This document shows, piece by piece, positions 48,560-59,969 of a DNA stretch of 64,000 nt. The notes under the pieces are model-generated. The model had not been told where the DNA came from, ran no database searches, and worked only from the letters and a program-made list of their open reading frames with translations. The first letter of the stretch is position 1; the number at the start of each line of letters is the position of its first letter. Origin of the DNA: Mya arenaria (Eukaryota > Mollusca > Bivalvia > Myida > Myidae). The position numbers were made by a program, and so were the translations under genes. The stretch covers positions 74,525,546 to 74,589,545 of the forward strand of contig NC_069125.1 of the NCBI RefSeq assembly GCF_026914265.1, read 5' to 3'.

Positions 48560-49800
48560 GCTATTCTGGGAACCAAAAAAAGCCATACATACTTAATACA
48601 AACTGCTTTCATAAAGGATTTCTTGCCTTTTTGTTAAAAATTGAATAATCACGAAAAACGAAAAAGCTAGGAATGTTATATTTCAGACAGAACACATGGT
48701 TTAAAATTCATTTTACACGCACTATATAGTGCTGAGCTACATATTTTGTTAAGAATTGAAGCATTCAATTTGGTATGTTGATAGAGATAGACCACTTCAA
48801 TCTGAGTTTTCATCAGTATTTTAGTACTACACTGTTTATTGATGTTTAACAAAATTAACGGTACATTCATATGACTTCATATATGGATTAATGGCAATAC
48901 GGAGATTATGCAAGTCATGTTATTATTCCCGTCTGCAGCTAAAATCCAATAATTCTGAAAAATGAAAGCGCTGTTCACCGGCAAAAACAAATGAATCAAA
49001 ACTATTTTGAGTGGCCCTAAACTGTAGCCGATACGTGCCTGTCATTACCTAACAATAGATTATGTAGTAACTGATACACCTATTTGTACTAGGATATATG
49101 AACATTGCTTATATCTCGAAAGTTAACTGTCAGTCAAACGTATATGAAGTGAAACCCTATATTGGCTCAGGACGTTTTGACTATGTGTAGTATGTTAAAT
49201 TAGACAGGGTCTTTAAGTCAACACACTTCAATTCTCTGCGTAATTATAAATAGCTATACTTTTTTTCTCGGCCCTTCGCCATTATTTAAGATTCTTCGAC
49301 TTAGTTTTTCACATAAGTATTGCTTTCAAATTCAGGTAAGTGTTGCAGTCCTTTAAACGTAGTTAAATAAAAAGGTATATAATTCACACTATTTTAAACC
49401 GCATTACACAATGTATCCCTTTCTGTAACCCCGGCGCGTAATTACTTTTAATATTTCATGCCAAAAAGTAGATCTGACGATACCTGATTTTGATCAGCGG
49501 TACTTAAGTCTGTAGGGCTGCAGCCTAATCAGATCTTGCGTTATATTTAAAAGTATCCAAGCTAGTTTTACTAAGTTTTCTTGTTAGATGGTAATACTAA
49601 GAATACATTCTTTTTTGATGCCCATATTTTTTTTCCATTTCAACAGTATGTTGCTAAATGCACTTACATTTTTAAGAGGTTGTGATATTTGTAAATCGAA
49701 AACAAATCTTAATTTTATTGAAAGTAATATCTGGAACGTGATAAAATGTTTCAATTCCGGTGTTCAATCGGCATATGGGGTATTAATAACATCACGTGAT
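48560..49800. other. expanded intron-8 copy of the CCDC62 pseudogene
   Basis: Homology to parental intron 8 is clear at about 48,480-48,690 and again just before the exon-9 remnant at 49,818. The sequence between is about twice as long as in the parent and has no recognised element. No gene is seen. Confidence 0.45.
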
Positions 49801-49812
49801 AGCTTTAGTTAT

Positions 49813-52152
49813 GAGCATGATGGAGAGGTGTTAGGATGAGCCTATAATTTCCATCAAGGTAAAACAGAAGAGAACAGAATCACAGATGAAAAAAAACTAC
49901 ACCACAGACTGTTGGTTAAGTGAGATCCACTTTATAAGCACATGTATACAAATACGGATGTTGCAAGGCATTTTCGGGTTAGCAAACCTGACTTAAAACA
50001 TCTTCATGTTTCGGTTTGGACAGTTTTAAACAAACCAGCTTCACAAAAGAATGTACTTGGTAACAATCTAACCAGGTGCCAACACAAAGGAGACGCGCCA
50101 GCAATAGAACCAACATAATAGTCAGGCAGAGTACCAACCTAACTACAAGGAATCCCAAACCCACAGCTCAGGGTATCAGTACAAGATCAAATAAAATAAA
50201 AAAAATGCAGCAACCATAGTCATGGTGAGACCTACAAGTACCATGGGCGAAACAACTCCACAGAATCCGACCATCTGGCTGAAACACGTCAAACAGGTGT
50301 TGCGCAGCAACACTTCAAGCTGATGGACTCTAACTGTACAAAATACCCATCTCGTATCCAGAGAATCACATCACATGGCAGCAGACTGTATAGTCTAGTC
50401 TAAGATGGCGAATGTTTCAGACGAATCTCTGACCAGAACAACATGCGCTCATGAGCAGAAGATTGTTAGACCAAGAAGGCAAAATATGCTCTAGGACAAT
50501 TTCACACGTGCCAAAATCTGCTCAAAATAGTCCACAGAACAATACTGTATATTATCAAATTAAAATAAACAACTCTGAAAGACAGACCAAGCAGCAACAT
50601 GCAGAAAGAAAGACATAAAATGTCTTTAGACATGTTATCAAAAGAAAACTTCCAATTATCCTCTGTTCCCAATTCTAGAAGTACATACTATGTATCCCAT
50701 GTAAAGAGTGATAGGTATGGAGTTGAAGTAACGGAATTATAGTTTTGCCACAACATTGTCAATGTTATTAACAGCAACAGACCAGAGGCTAAAATAATAC
50801 TTAAGGGTGACTCATCCGCTGCAGGGAAGGCAATTTCAAACAATTGTCACACAACAAGGTCAAATGATGCCAGTTAAGATACTATTAAAACACACACTTA
50901 GACTGATAGCTGTGCTACAGCTGTGGATTCCAAAACAACTGGCCCAGACAAACCCAATTATGGCTGTTGCATCCTTTCACTTTCGAGAATAAGCTCATCT
51001 TAGTGGACCTGGATGGCATTGACGACAGCATCTGGAACAACAAACCCATCGGCATTAAACTTTCATAGATTTGATATTGCACGACACGAAATTGTGTAAC
51101 AATGAAATGTTAAATCAAAGATATTTTTACAAGTGATGAGTACTCTTTTAGAACAGTCAACTCCCCTATCTAGAGGTTGGAATATCAACATATAAGTGTA
51201 CAGGCCTTAAGTGTACGTATTTATTATCGGAATTGATTATGTTATTAAACACGGCTGTGAGGTAGTTTTTATAAGTTTTACATTTTCCTCGAGGAAATTA
51301 CAAGTATCGGGTTACAGTGTGTGTATACCACGTGATAAATATATATGCTACGTCGGAAGGCAATATTTTGCTTAACATGAAGACTTTAAACAACAATAAC
51401 TTTTCTTTTACTACACCATTTTAAATGAAACAAAGGGCAGTCTATGCCACCTAAGGAGTCCCACCTTCGTTGTTTTACCGGAGTTTGATAAGGTGATTAT
51501 AGTTTCATCAAACACTTCGACAAACCTGTTTCCAAATTAATGTTTTGACAGTGCTCCGTCAGACGGTCGTATTTTGATAAGGTTTGTCGAAGAATTTTCA
51601 GAAACTAAACTCTCAATCAAACTCTGGTAAAAGACCGAAGGCGTGGCTCCGTAAGCATGGTAGACTGCATTATGTTTCATTTAAAATGGTGAAGAAATAG
51701 TGAAGTTATCTTAGTTAAAAGTCTTTATTCGAAGTAAAATGTTGCCTTCCGACGTAGCATTTATGACTCATCTTATCACGTGGTATACACACACTGGACA
51801 ATGTACTGATTTGGGAAATCATTCGAAGAGCAAGCGGGGAACAGTGAAGATCGTCTTATTGTGAACTAAAAACGTGTTTTTTTATTTATTTTTGGTGATT
51901 ATTATTTATCATATAATACAAAAAAGTAAAATACAAATAGATTATTGTTTCGGTGTGATAAATGTACATTCTATCTATATAATACCTCGCTTGTTGGAAC
52001 ACCTATATTGTGTTCCTTTGTTTATTTTACTTCAGGTTCAGATACTAAATTTAATATTGAAAATAATGAGTTTAATGTTTGTCATAAAATGAAATGAAAT
52101 AGACAACATAAGCATATTTTATGTTCTTATGTTTCAGGGTGACTCGACTCCT
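49813..52152 (+). pseudogene. CCDC62: CCDC62 pseudogene, exons 9-11 and start of exon 12
   Basis: The exon-9 remnant starts near 49,813 (ATGATGGAGAGGTGTTAGGA), where the parental TGC AAG reads TGT TAG. An intron-9 remnant follows, then exon 10 from about 50,060. There the exon-10 copy runs directly into the middle of exon 11 (AACCAACATAATAGTCAGGC), so intron 10 and about the first 70 bases of exon 11 are gone. The exon-11 remnant continues to about 51,066 with many stops and indels, ending in the recognisable GACGACAGCATCTGGAACAA. After an intron-11 copy enlarged by a foldback element, the acceptor and first bases of exon 12 (TTATGTTTCAGGGTGACTC) occur at 52,129-52,147. Exons 1-8 were never part of this copy. 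Introns 9 and 11 are kept, so it arose by DNA duplication and not by retroposition. No function is expected. Confidence 0.9.
51315..51796. mobile_element. 482-bp foldback MITE
   Basis: The left end is CAGTGTGTGTATACCACGTG and the right end is its reverse complement CACGTGGTATACACACACTG. The matching continues inward (ATGCTACGTCGGAAGGCAAT against TTGCCTTCCGACGTAGCAT) through most of each half, so the element folds into one long imperfect hairpin. There is no coding capacity. It lies in the intron-11 copy of the CCDC62 pseudogene and is absent from the parental intron. No clear target-site duplication was found. The superfamily is uncertain, although CAG...CTG ends would suit a hAT-like or CACTA-like transposase. 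Confidence 0.85.
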
Positions 52153-53036
52153 TTTATGTATTGTTACTGAATAAGGAGGGGCTGGCTATGACAAGTTCAA
52201 CTAAGTGGGAGACGTGAATAATAAACCACAGTCAGTGAAAAGGACATTTATTCAATGTCAAAACTAATAATAAATACGAGTTTGACATCCTCGTAACATA
52301 TTATTCACGACTAGCACATTGGGCGTCCAAATAACCGCCCAATAATGAATAACCGTGTAACAATAAAACCAAAATATACTAGAACAAATGCCTAAACATG
52401 TATATGTTCAAAGAAATGAAGTATAAAACAGTACACAAACAACTTAGAAATGAGTTGATTGCACTACAAATATACAACATAAAGAAATGCAAAAAAATAA
52501 AATAATATACACATAGATTATTTGAATATGTATGGAGGTGGATTGGGAGGTGGAGGAAAAATTATGCAAAATATTTTTGCTCAAAATATGCATGCACGCA
52601 TCTCAGAAGATTTTACTAGAATGGCTGACGCGGGAGGCTAGCGATAGGCTGACCCCCACCACGTGACCACTGGTCACGGCTTGGAACGCTGATAAGCCAA
52701 GCACACACCACGTGGCCACTGGTCACGGCGTGGAGCGCTGTTAAGCCACGCTTTGGATGTAAACGGTTAAACCCGCACATTTAGCAAGGGGTGATTCAGT
52801 TCAACCCGCAGATCCATAAAACATTTTATGTCGGCATAAAATTATATTTATGTATTGCTACTGAATAAGGAGGGGCTGGCCATGACAAGTTCAACTAAGT
52901 GGGAGACGTGAATAATAAACCACAGTCAGTGAAAAGGACATTTATTCAATGTCAAAACTAATAATAAATACGAGTTTGACATCCTCGTAACATATTATTT
53001 ACGACTAGCACATTGAGCGTCCAAATAACCGCCATA
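52153..53036. repeat. B2 - spacer - A2 - B1 end-repeat block of the retroelement
   Basis: The ~190-bp B repeat (containing ATAAGGAGGGGCTGG and CACAGTCAGTGAAAAGGACA) occurs at 52153-52343 and 52847-53035. The ~68-bp A repeat (AGCAAGGGGTGATTCAGTTC) occurs at 52785-52850 and again at the far end, 59386-59455. The spacer holds two copies of a ~50-bp unit with CACGTGRCCACTGGTCACGG (about 52,660-52,755). Confidence 0.85.
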
Positions 53037-53334
53037 AGTGTAACCACACGACGCCCAAAGAGAGGAACGTTGGCATGGCACTGCGCCATAGATGCTGTTA
53101 AGGATGATTAGCTTATGAAACTGGGAACCCAATCTGCGTGAATTCAATTTTAAAATATACGAAAACAATTTAATTTATGTTTTCCTATTTAACGTGAAGA
53201 AAGAAAATGAAATAAAAATCTATCAAAAGAACAACACTTTGACACGTTAGATAACATAGCAACACTACACACATATGTACAAGTTACAAGCAAAAACAAG
53301 TAGTAACACTGTTAATAAGCATACTGAAATTGAA

Positions 53335-53985
53335 CCTCCGCTTCGTTACGGTAGGTAACACAGTTAATACAGTATTGAACTAGGACCTCCGCTTTGTCAC
53401 GGTAGGTAACACTGTTAATAAACATATTGAACTAGGACCTCCGCTTTGTCACGGTAGGTAACAATGTTAATAAACACATTGAAATAGGACCTCCGCTTTG
53501 TAACGGTAGGTACCACTGTGAATAAACACATTGAAATAGGACCTCCGCTTCGTAACGGTAGGTACCACTGTGAATAAACACATTGAAATAGGACCTCCGC
53601 TTTGTAACGGTAGGTACCACTGTGAATAAACACATTGAAATAGGACCTCCGCTTCGTAACGGTAGGTACCACTGTGAATAAACACATTGAAATAGGACCT
53701 CCGCTTTGTAACGGTAGGTACCACTGTGAATAAACACATTGAAATAGGACCTCCGCTTTGTAACGGTAGGTACCACTGTGAATAAACACATTGAAATAGG
53801 ACCTCCGCTTCGTAACGGTAGGAAACACTGTGAATAAACACATTGAAATAGGACCTCCGCTTTGTAACGGTAGGTACCACTGTGAATAAACACATTTAAA
53901 TAGGACCTCCGCTTCGTAACGGTAGGAAACACTGTTAATACAAATATTAAAATAGGACCTCCACTTTCTCACGGTAGGTAAAACG
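53335..53985. repeat. 52-bp minisatellite inside the retroelement, about 12 units
   Basis: The unit is GGACCTCCGCTTTGTAACGG, TAGGTACCACTGTGAATAAA and CACATTGAAATA, with alternation of CTTTG and CTTCG. It lies between the recombinase region and the B1 repeat, in the 3' untranslated part of the element. Frames of up to 185 codons here are repeat artefacts. Confidence 0.92.
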
Positions 53986-54128
53986 TTGAATTGTTTACCC
54001 CTGCTTTATCACAGTGAGTAATACAACTAGTTTGACCCCCACTGGGTCATTGTAGAAACAATAGGAACAGGTAATGGCACACTGAAAGTCATATAGCAAG
54101 TATGAGAGCAAAATGGCGACCCCTGACC

Positions 54129-55037
54129 CTAACTGGTAATAGGCACTGGTTTCGGACGGATGTACTTTAGATATGCATTAGAACGCCAGCGGCCAAGTTG
54201 TTGAATCTGTGTTGCAGGCATATGCAATAAATGGGCGTGAGTAGTACCTCCGATCCGCAGAGAATGACTCGTATAGCGTTTTGGGTTAAGATTACATTTT
54301 ATAACGCATTGCCTTAACACCTGACAAAACGCAGATGTAGTTATCGGTATGCCATGGGGGTGATGAAATAGGGGACCCTGTTAAGCGCATGAGCGGCGTA
54401 GATAACGAGTTAAAGCGCGAACAGGACAGAGTGATTTTAAAGGCTGTCGGGACAAGGGAATCCTGGCGCCCCGACCCGCGGAGTTTTTATAAGCTTGTAA
54501 CTCAACCTGAACACCGGATACTTTACCGTTTGCGTATTCAAACTGAATGCCTGCCTTTTGAATCAAATTGTTTTGCCCTAACTTTGATAATGCCAATTCG
54601 CCGATGCGGAATAGACCAAAGAAAGCAACCAGTATCATAGCTTTATATAACACCGCATAATAGCCGTTCACGCAGACGGATGGTAAATAAGAAATTATGT
54701 TTTCTAGGTCGTTGAGGCAGAACGCGAGCCGTTTGTCTTTCGCGCCATCACGCCGAAGACCGCGTAACAATTTTTGTACTATGAATGCTTCTGCCGGATT
54801 CGGAAAGTTTTGAATTTTATGAACATAATCAATAGCAGATACGTATGATGTGACTGTAGAAGATTTGAGCTGACGATGTTGGCAAGTGGCAATAAACTGT
54901 GTAAGATGTACTACTGGTACGGGCAAAGGAGCGCATTGTGGGTAATACAGTTGGTGAAAGGCCATGTAATGCTTCCAAGCATTTCTATAGCTATTCATCG
55001 TGGAGGGTGCCAGAGACGTATTTAGAAGGGTACACAC
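54129..55037 (-). mobile_element. tyrosine recombinase region of the retroelement
   Basis: The N-terminal part resembles a core-binding domain (SYRNAWKHYMAFHQLYYP). The catalytic part includes the first conserved arginine context (FFGLFRIGELALS) and the C-terminal HSLRIGGTT and LGRWRS blocks of tyrosine recombinases. In this order of elements the recombinase integrates a circular DNA intermediate in place of a DDE integrase. Fossil copy; no further reading attempted. Confidence 0.85.
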
Positions 55038-55045
55038 ACTGTAGT

Positions 55046-56450
55046 TCAGAAAATTGTGGTCAGGTGTTCTGGCACCGGAGTTGAGTCTATGTCCATGTGG
55101 GGCGCTAACCGACGGAACTTGTCGACCTGATGGCGAGAAAGTAGATCAGGTAAAACATTTTGTTTGCCTGGAATGTGTTCCGACTTCACCAAAATATTGA
55201 ACTTCATACACGCTAGTACCATGCGACGGACCAAAACCATAATATTCGAAACTTTAGACGTTTGTCTATTAATTATATGGATGACAGAAATGTTGTCAGT
55301 GTGTAACACAATGCAACGATTTTGTAACTGTTGACCCCATAGCTCCAAAGCCAAAACAATAGGAAAAAGTTCTTTTAACGTTATGCCCTCAGGTTGAATT
55401 TGGTCTGACCATGTTCAAAAAAACCAATGACTTTTAAATGTCGCCCCAAAACCTAATGAACCAGATGCATCAGTATGCAAGTGTAGTGAATCAGCCTCGA
55501 CCCAGCGGAGCTGAAGCAGTAAAGAAGTACCGTTAAAATGATCTGTAAAAAGCTTCCATACAGCTATGTCTCTCCTATGTTCTTTGGTGAGAGTAATGTA
55601 ATGTCGAGGGTAACTGGCTTTCTTTGTGAGGTCTATGAGACGCCTTAAAAAACATCGGCCAGGACGAACCACCTGGCAACAAAAGTTGAGGTAACCAAGT
55701 AAAGACTGAAGCTGTTTCAGAGTTATGGTACGTTTTACCGAGAACAGAAGGTTTCGAAGTTTAACTAGCTTGTCCTGCGGAAGTCTAGCTTCCATGTTAA
55801 TAGTATCTAATTCGAGTCCCATGAATGTGATAACTGTCCGAGCAGTTTCAGTTTTTTCGGGTTTGGTAGGCTCCCCGACGTATGCACAAAAACGTAAAAA
55901 TTTATCCAAGTTCGTTTGACAGTGAGCGGAATTAGGTGGACCTAGAATGAGAAAATCATCAAGAATATGAACCATACAATCGATGCCCAGGTGTTTTTCA
56001 GAAATGAACTGAAGGGCAGTGCTAAATCGCTCAAATATGGCGGGAGCTGAAGAGCAGCCCATGGGCAAGCAAGTATCAAAATAGAATTTGTCTCGAAACT
56101 TGAAACCGAGCAAATCATGGTCTTCAGGGTGTACTGGAATGATGCGAAAAGCAGAGTCAATGTCTGTTTTACTGAGAAAGAACCCCGCCCTAACATGACT
56201 ACTTTTTGTACAGCATCATCGAAAGTTGCATAAGAGACTGAAGCCAGATTTTTGTCAATAAATGAATTAACTGAGTTACCTTCGGGATAACTTAAGTGAT
56301 GAATCAACCTAAACTGGTTTGGTTCTTTCTTAGGAACTAAGCCTATAGGACTAATATGCAATTGGGGAAAGGGTTTAATTGAAAAAGGACCTTTAATGCG
56401 ACCAGCATCTAACTCTTTCTGAAACTTACGAGCAACCATAGAAGGGTCTT
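55046..56450 (-). mobile_element. reverse transcriptase and RNase H regions of the retroelement
   Basis: The reverse transcriptase region contains PMGCSSAPAIFERF and the catalytic-site block VHILDDFLIL. The downstream RNase H region contains LHTDNISVIHIINRQ and EHIPGKQNVLPDLLSRH. The order, reverse transcriptase then RNase H then recombinase, is that of DIRS-order elements. Fossil copy. Confidence 0.88.
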
Positions 56451-56587
56451 GGATACAAGATTTTAGATTTGTGCATGAAGTGTTATTTCGAGGACCTTAA
56501 TAACCCAATTTGAAACCATTTGTAAACCCATGGATGATATACTGGGCGAAAGGGTACCCGAATAAAGAAGGGGTCATATTGGCAATA

Positions 56588-57906
56588 TTAACTGGAGTGA
56601 CCACTCGGTTTGTAAGACTTGGCTTGGGATGATTTGGGCGTGGATGAGTTTTGAGCGGCCTGGGCATTGAATTGTTTATTTGAGTATGTGCAATGGAATG
56701 CTGTATGTTGTCCTCTGCAAAACCCACACACGTGGGGCTGGGAACATTTGGGATTATGGCATCCAGTGCGCTTTTTGTGATTCCAACATGTGTTCTCGAG
56801 GAATTGTCTGACTTTGAATGAAGTTGACTTTCCAGGACGAAAGGGACGAAATGGCTGTGTTTGTGCAGATACTGGGTTAAAAGAGGTACACGCCATTAAC
56901 CAAAATTCTGTGTGTAACCTGTCCCATGGCAAAGGTGCAGATGCTCGGGCCATACGAAACTGGGTGTCGTAGAAAGCAAATGAAAGACCTGGGCGCCGTG
57001 AAGCGATATCCCGAACTATCTCCATATACTTCATGAGCTGGGAAGTTTCAAGTGGATATTTGTGTGAGTAGACGGCGATAAACCGAATAAAAGCCGATGT
57101 CCATGACTCAATGGTAGTAATTTTCTTAGCTTTGTGTGATGGTGAGATAGATATATTGGATTGATTGTCCACATGTAAAGAAAATGTTGGAGATTGGTGT
57201 TGATTGGTTGATGCCGGCAGAAGCGAAGCTATGTCGATATATTTATGTGCCCAGATAGCTTTTTGGACCGACTTCTTTATTTGCGATAAGAAAGGTGAGC
57301 TAATAGGCTCAGAATATTGAATTGGTGTGCCATTACCTGTTATTAAACCGAGTGTTGGCGAGAAGGGTTGTCTGTGTCTTCCACAGACTCATCTGAGTCT
57401 GAAGTGTCGCTTCCAGGGATCTGAACAGTCTGAACACCTCCAGGAGGGATAGACATTGTGTTAATGGTTGATCTTCTCAGACGTGAACTGTTGGGATTCG
57501 GATGGGCTGGGATGACTATCTCAGCTTCACTTTCGGAATCTTCATGAGATAAAGATATGAAGTGATGATTGTTCATCGATGTAGAAGATAGAGGCGGATT
57601 TGCCAGAACCGGGGCTTCCGCCTCAGCGTCACAATCCAAATTGTCACGTGACAGCAAAAGCCTAGTACGTTTTGACACGTTTGGAGAGGTATCCGGAAAG
57701 GCTGTGGCGCTGGCCGTTTTCTTACTTCTAGGCCGTCCAGTCTGCCTCTCAGTTGCCACCTTCTTATTTCGAACTGCAGACAGGGCATGACGAGAGTTGT
57801 CTCGACTTGTTCCATGTAGTGGAATTGGTGCATCTTTGTTATTGTCTGTGTCGGGGCAGCAAGGACAACTAGATACTGTGGCAGCCTTACGTTTTTGACG
57901 GCGCAT
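56588..57906 (-). mobile_element. Gag-like region of the retroelement
   Basis: The upstream part is Ser/Asn-rich and hydrophilic. The downstream part contains WTSAFIRFIAVYSHKYP and ends with a Cys/His cluster (CWNHKKRTGCHNPKC and CGFCRGQHTAFHC), as seen in nucleic-acid-binding Gag proteins of tyrosine-recombinase elements. Assignment is by position and composition. Confidence 0.7.
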
Positions 57907-57929
57907 CTGAAAAATATCAAAACCTATAG

Positions 57930-58560
57930 AAACGAAAATGCGGTTGCATTATGCACCGCACAAAGCAACAGAAAAAATGTCATGCTGCACCAAACAAGGT
58001 TGACCCGCGCCACAATGTGGTCGCAATATGCACCGCACAAAGTCAAAAGATGTGCAAATGCACTAAATAAAAAGTTGACCCGCGCCACCCCGTGGTCGCA
58101 ATGTGCACCGCACAAGGTCAAAAAATGTGCACCGCACAAAAATAAAAAGGTTGACCCGCGCCACACCGTGGTCGCAATGTGCACCGCACAATGCCAAAAA
58201 ATGTGCACAATGCACTAAATAAAAAAAAATGACCCGCGCCACACCGTGGTCGCAATGTGCACCGCACAAGGTCAAATATGTGCACCGCACTAAATAAAGT
58301 TGACCCGCGCCACACCGTGGTCGCAATGTGCACCGCACAAGGTCAAAAATGTGCAACGCCCCAAAATAAAATAAAAAGTTGACCCGCGCCACACCGTGGT
58401 CGCAATGTGCACCGCACAAGGTCAAAAATGTGCACCGCACTAAATAAGGTTGACCCGCGCCACACCGTGGTCGCATTGTGCACCGCACAAGGTCTAAAAT
58501 GGGAAGACTGCAAAAATTAACAATGACCACACCGTGGTCATATTCCAAAGACACCTTGTG
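57930..58560. repeat. ~60-70-bp minisatellite inside the retroelement, about 9 units
   Basis: The unit is GTTGACCCGCGCCACACCGT, GGTCGCAATGTGCACCGCAC and AAGGTCAAAAATGTGC, with variable A-rich ends. It separates the SGNH-hydrolase region from the Gag-like region. Frames through it (71-188 codons) are repeat artefacts. Confidence 0.9.
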
Positions 58561-58827
58561 CACCACACAGACAAGAAAATGTGCATATCCCACTGAAAAC
58601 AGTGAAATCATGCCGCACTGTGGTAACAAACAATATTATACCATTAATAAAACTGTAAAATGTATTTTCAACTAATCAAACTGAAATATCAAGCATAAAG
58701 CTTATCGTAATGGAATATCATTGACGAAGTTGAATATGCTTCATAAATTAAAGAAAAGCAAAGCTATTCCAAACTTTTGCGTAATGTACCAAGCTAGTTA
58801 TTGAAACATAAAAACGTAACTTGTGTA

Positions 58828-59375
58828 TCACTTGACTGTGGTACGGATGGCTGCAACTATGGCTGCCCGAAGATTTGACAAAAGTTTGAACTGCCCATCT
58901 CTGGAAAGGTGGCAACCATACGAACTGAAGTGTTTTGCCTTCGCCTCTGCCGACCAAAATCCCTTGAATCGCCATAGATATGCACGACCAGGAAAACGGG
59001 AATGCAGATTGATGTGAAGTTGTATGTTCAAAGTATCCACTCGATCATTGAACCACTCAATGTCAACTGGGTAACGGATTTGCACAGATGCTGGACATCG
59101 ATGTAACACTTGGCAAACTATGACCTGTGTAATGTTCAAAATATGAAGTGCACTGTCGACTATATCACAAATTTGATTTGTAATGCCTTGCACGGTTAAT
59201 TTACAGTTATAAACGTCATTAGTGCCAATCAGTAATATGAGAACATCCGGAGAAAAGTCGGCCATTGTTCCAATTTTTGTTTTGAGAACCGCTGCTGAGG
59301 CCCCAGGAAAGCCGGAGTACTGTATCATGGGCCGTCCGTGTAAACCGAATTGAAAATTAAGTGAATCCTCCTCTC
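58828..59375 (-). mobile_element. SGNH/GDSL hydrolase region of the retroelement
   Basis: The region carries DVLILLIGTNDVYN, the GxND block of SGNH hydrolases, in an alpha/beta setting (SGFPGASAAVLKTKIG before it and SYGCHLSRDGQFKLL after it, where the usual catalytic D-x-x-H block would fall). It is the first coding part of the element on the minus strand, ahead of Gag. Hydrolase-like domains are known in some Ngaro elements, where their role is unclear. Fossil copy. Confidence 0.7.
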
Positions 59376-59455
59376 GAATGAAACATTTAGCAAGGGGTGA
59401 TTCAGTTCAACCCGCAGATCCAAAAACATTTTATGTCGGCATAAAATTATATTTA

Positions 59456-59965
59456 GAAAGGCTATGGTGGATGTTGGTAGAGACCTACCAGATCATCAAC
59501 CACCTTGAGAAATTTGCGAGGTCTCCTGCCAAGTTGGGTGACTGACTCTAACATGGTAGAATCCCAGCTTAAATTGAAACTTTGAGACCTCTTTAAAGTT
59601 TCAGAGTAGAGACTAGTATAACACTCTTTCAAGGTAGAGTTCAATCATGTCTTCAAGAGACATTGAGGAGAAAGCGCAAATTCCTGCCAGATAAGGTGCT
59701 TCTATCTCATTTATACACAGTAGAGTCCCAGCAGGTGTTGCACAACCTGAAAAGGTCCGCGGAGTCCCCCGCCAGGATAAATCTATCCCACTCCAATATG
59801 GTGGAGTTCCATAATTATCAACAATTTGGAGAGTTCTGTGGAGTCTCCTGCCATGGTAGGTTTATCTATCCCACTCCAACATGGTGGAGTTCCATAATTA
59901 TCAACAATTTGGAGAGTTCTGTGGAGTCCCCCACCAGGGTAGGTTTATCTATCCCACTCCAACAA
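59456..59965 (+). pseudogene. CCDC62: CCDC62 pseudogene, rest of exon 12 and the intron-12 array
   Basis: Directly after the retroelement the sequence GCTATGGTGGATGTTGGTAG resumes the exon-12 copy (parental GCTACGGAAGCTGTTGGTAG). The intron-12 array follows, with at least four units (AGAGTCCCAGCAGGTGTTGC, GGTGGAGTTCCATAATTATC occurring twice). Compared with the parent, about ten bases at the insertion point are missing or altered. No exon-13 remnant was recognised. Confidence 0.85.
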
Positions 59966-59969
59966 GCCA

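Larger units (their letters stand above)
52153..59455 (-). mobile_element. Ngaro-like tyrosine-recombinase retroelement (fossil), inserted in the exon-12 copy of the CCDC62 pseudogene
   Basis: The element reads on the minus strand. Its parts in order are: a ~70-bp end repeat A1 (59455-59386), an SGNH-hydrolase region, a minisatellite, a Gag-like region, reverse transcriptase, RNase H, tyrosine recombinase and a second minisatellite. Repeat B1 (about 53035-52847) follows, then A2 (about 52850-52785), a ~440-bp spacer and B2 (about 52343-52153). This split direct repeat order is the family hallmark of Ngaro/PAT elements. There is no visible target-site duplication, as expected for recombinase-mediated integration. 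B1 and B2 differ at about four of ~190 positions, so the copy looks young next to the decayed pseudogene it sits in. It is broken, with an estimated three to five interruptions of its coding regions. Confidence 0.85.

Noticed and set aside
52153-53036. LTRs of a retrovirus-like element
   Set aside because: The repeats are not simple direct terminal repeats. They are in split A-B order and the element carries a tyrosine recombinase in place of an integrase, pointing to the Ngaro/PAT group.
57895-58629. Cys/His-rich frames on both strands (ATMWSQYAPHKVK, FDLVRCTLRPRCGAG)
   Set aside because: Translations of the ~65-bp minisatellite within the retroelement, not zinc-finger proteins.
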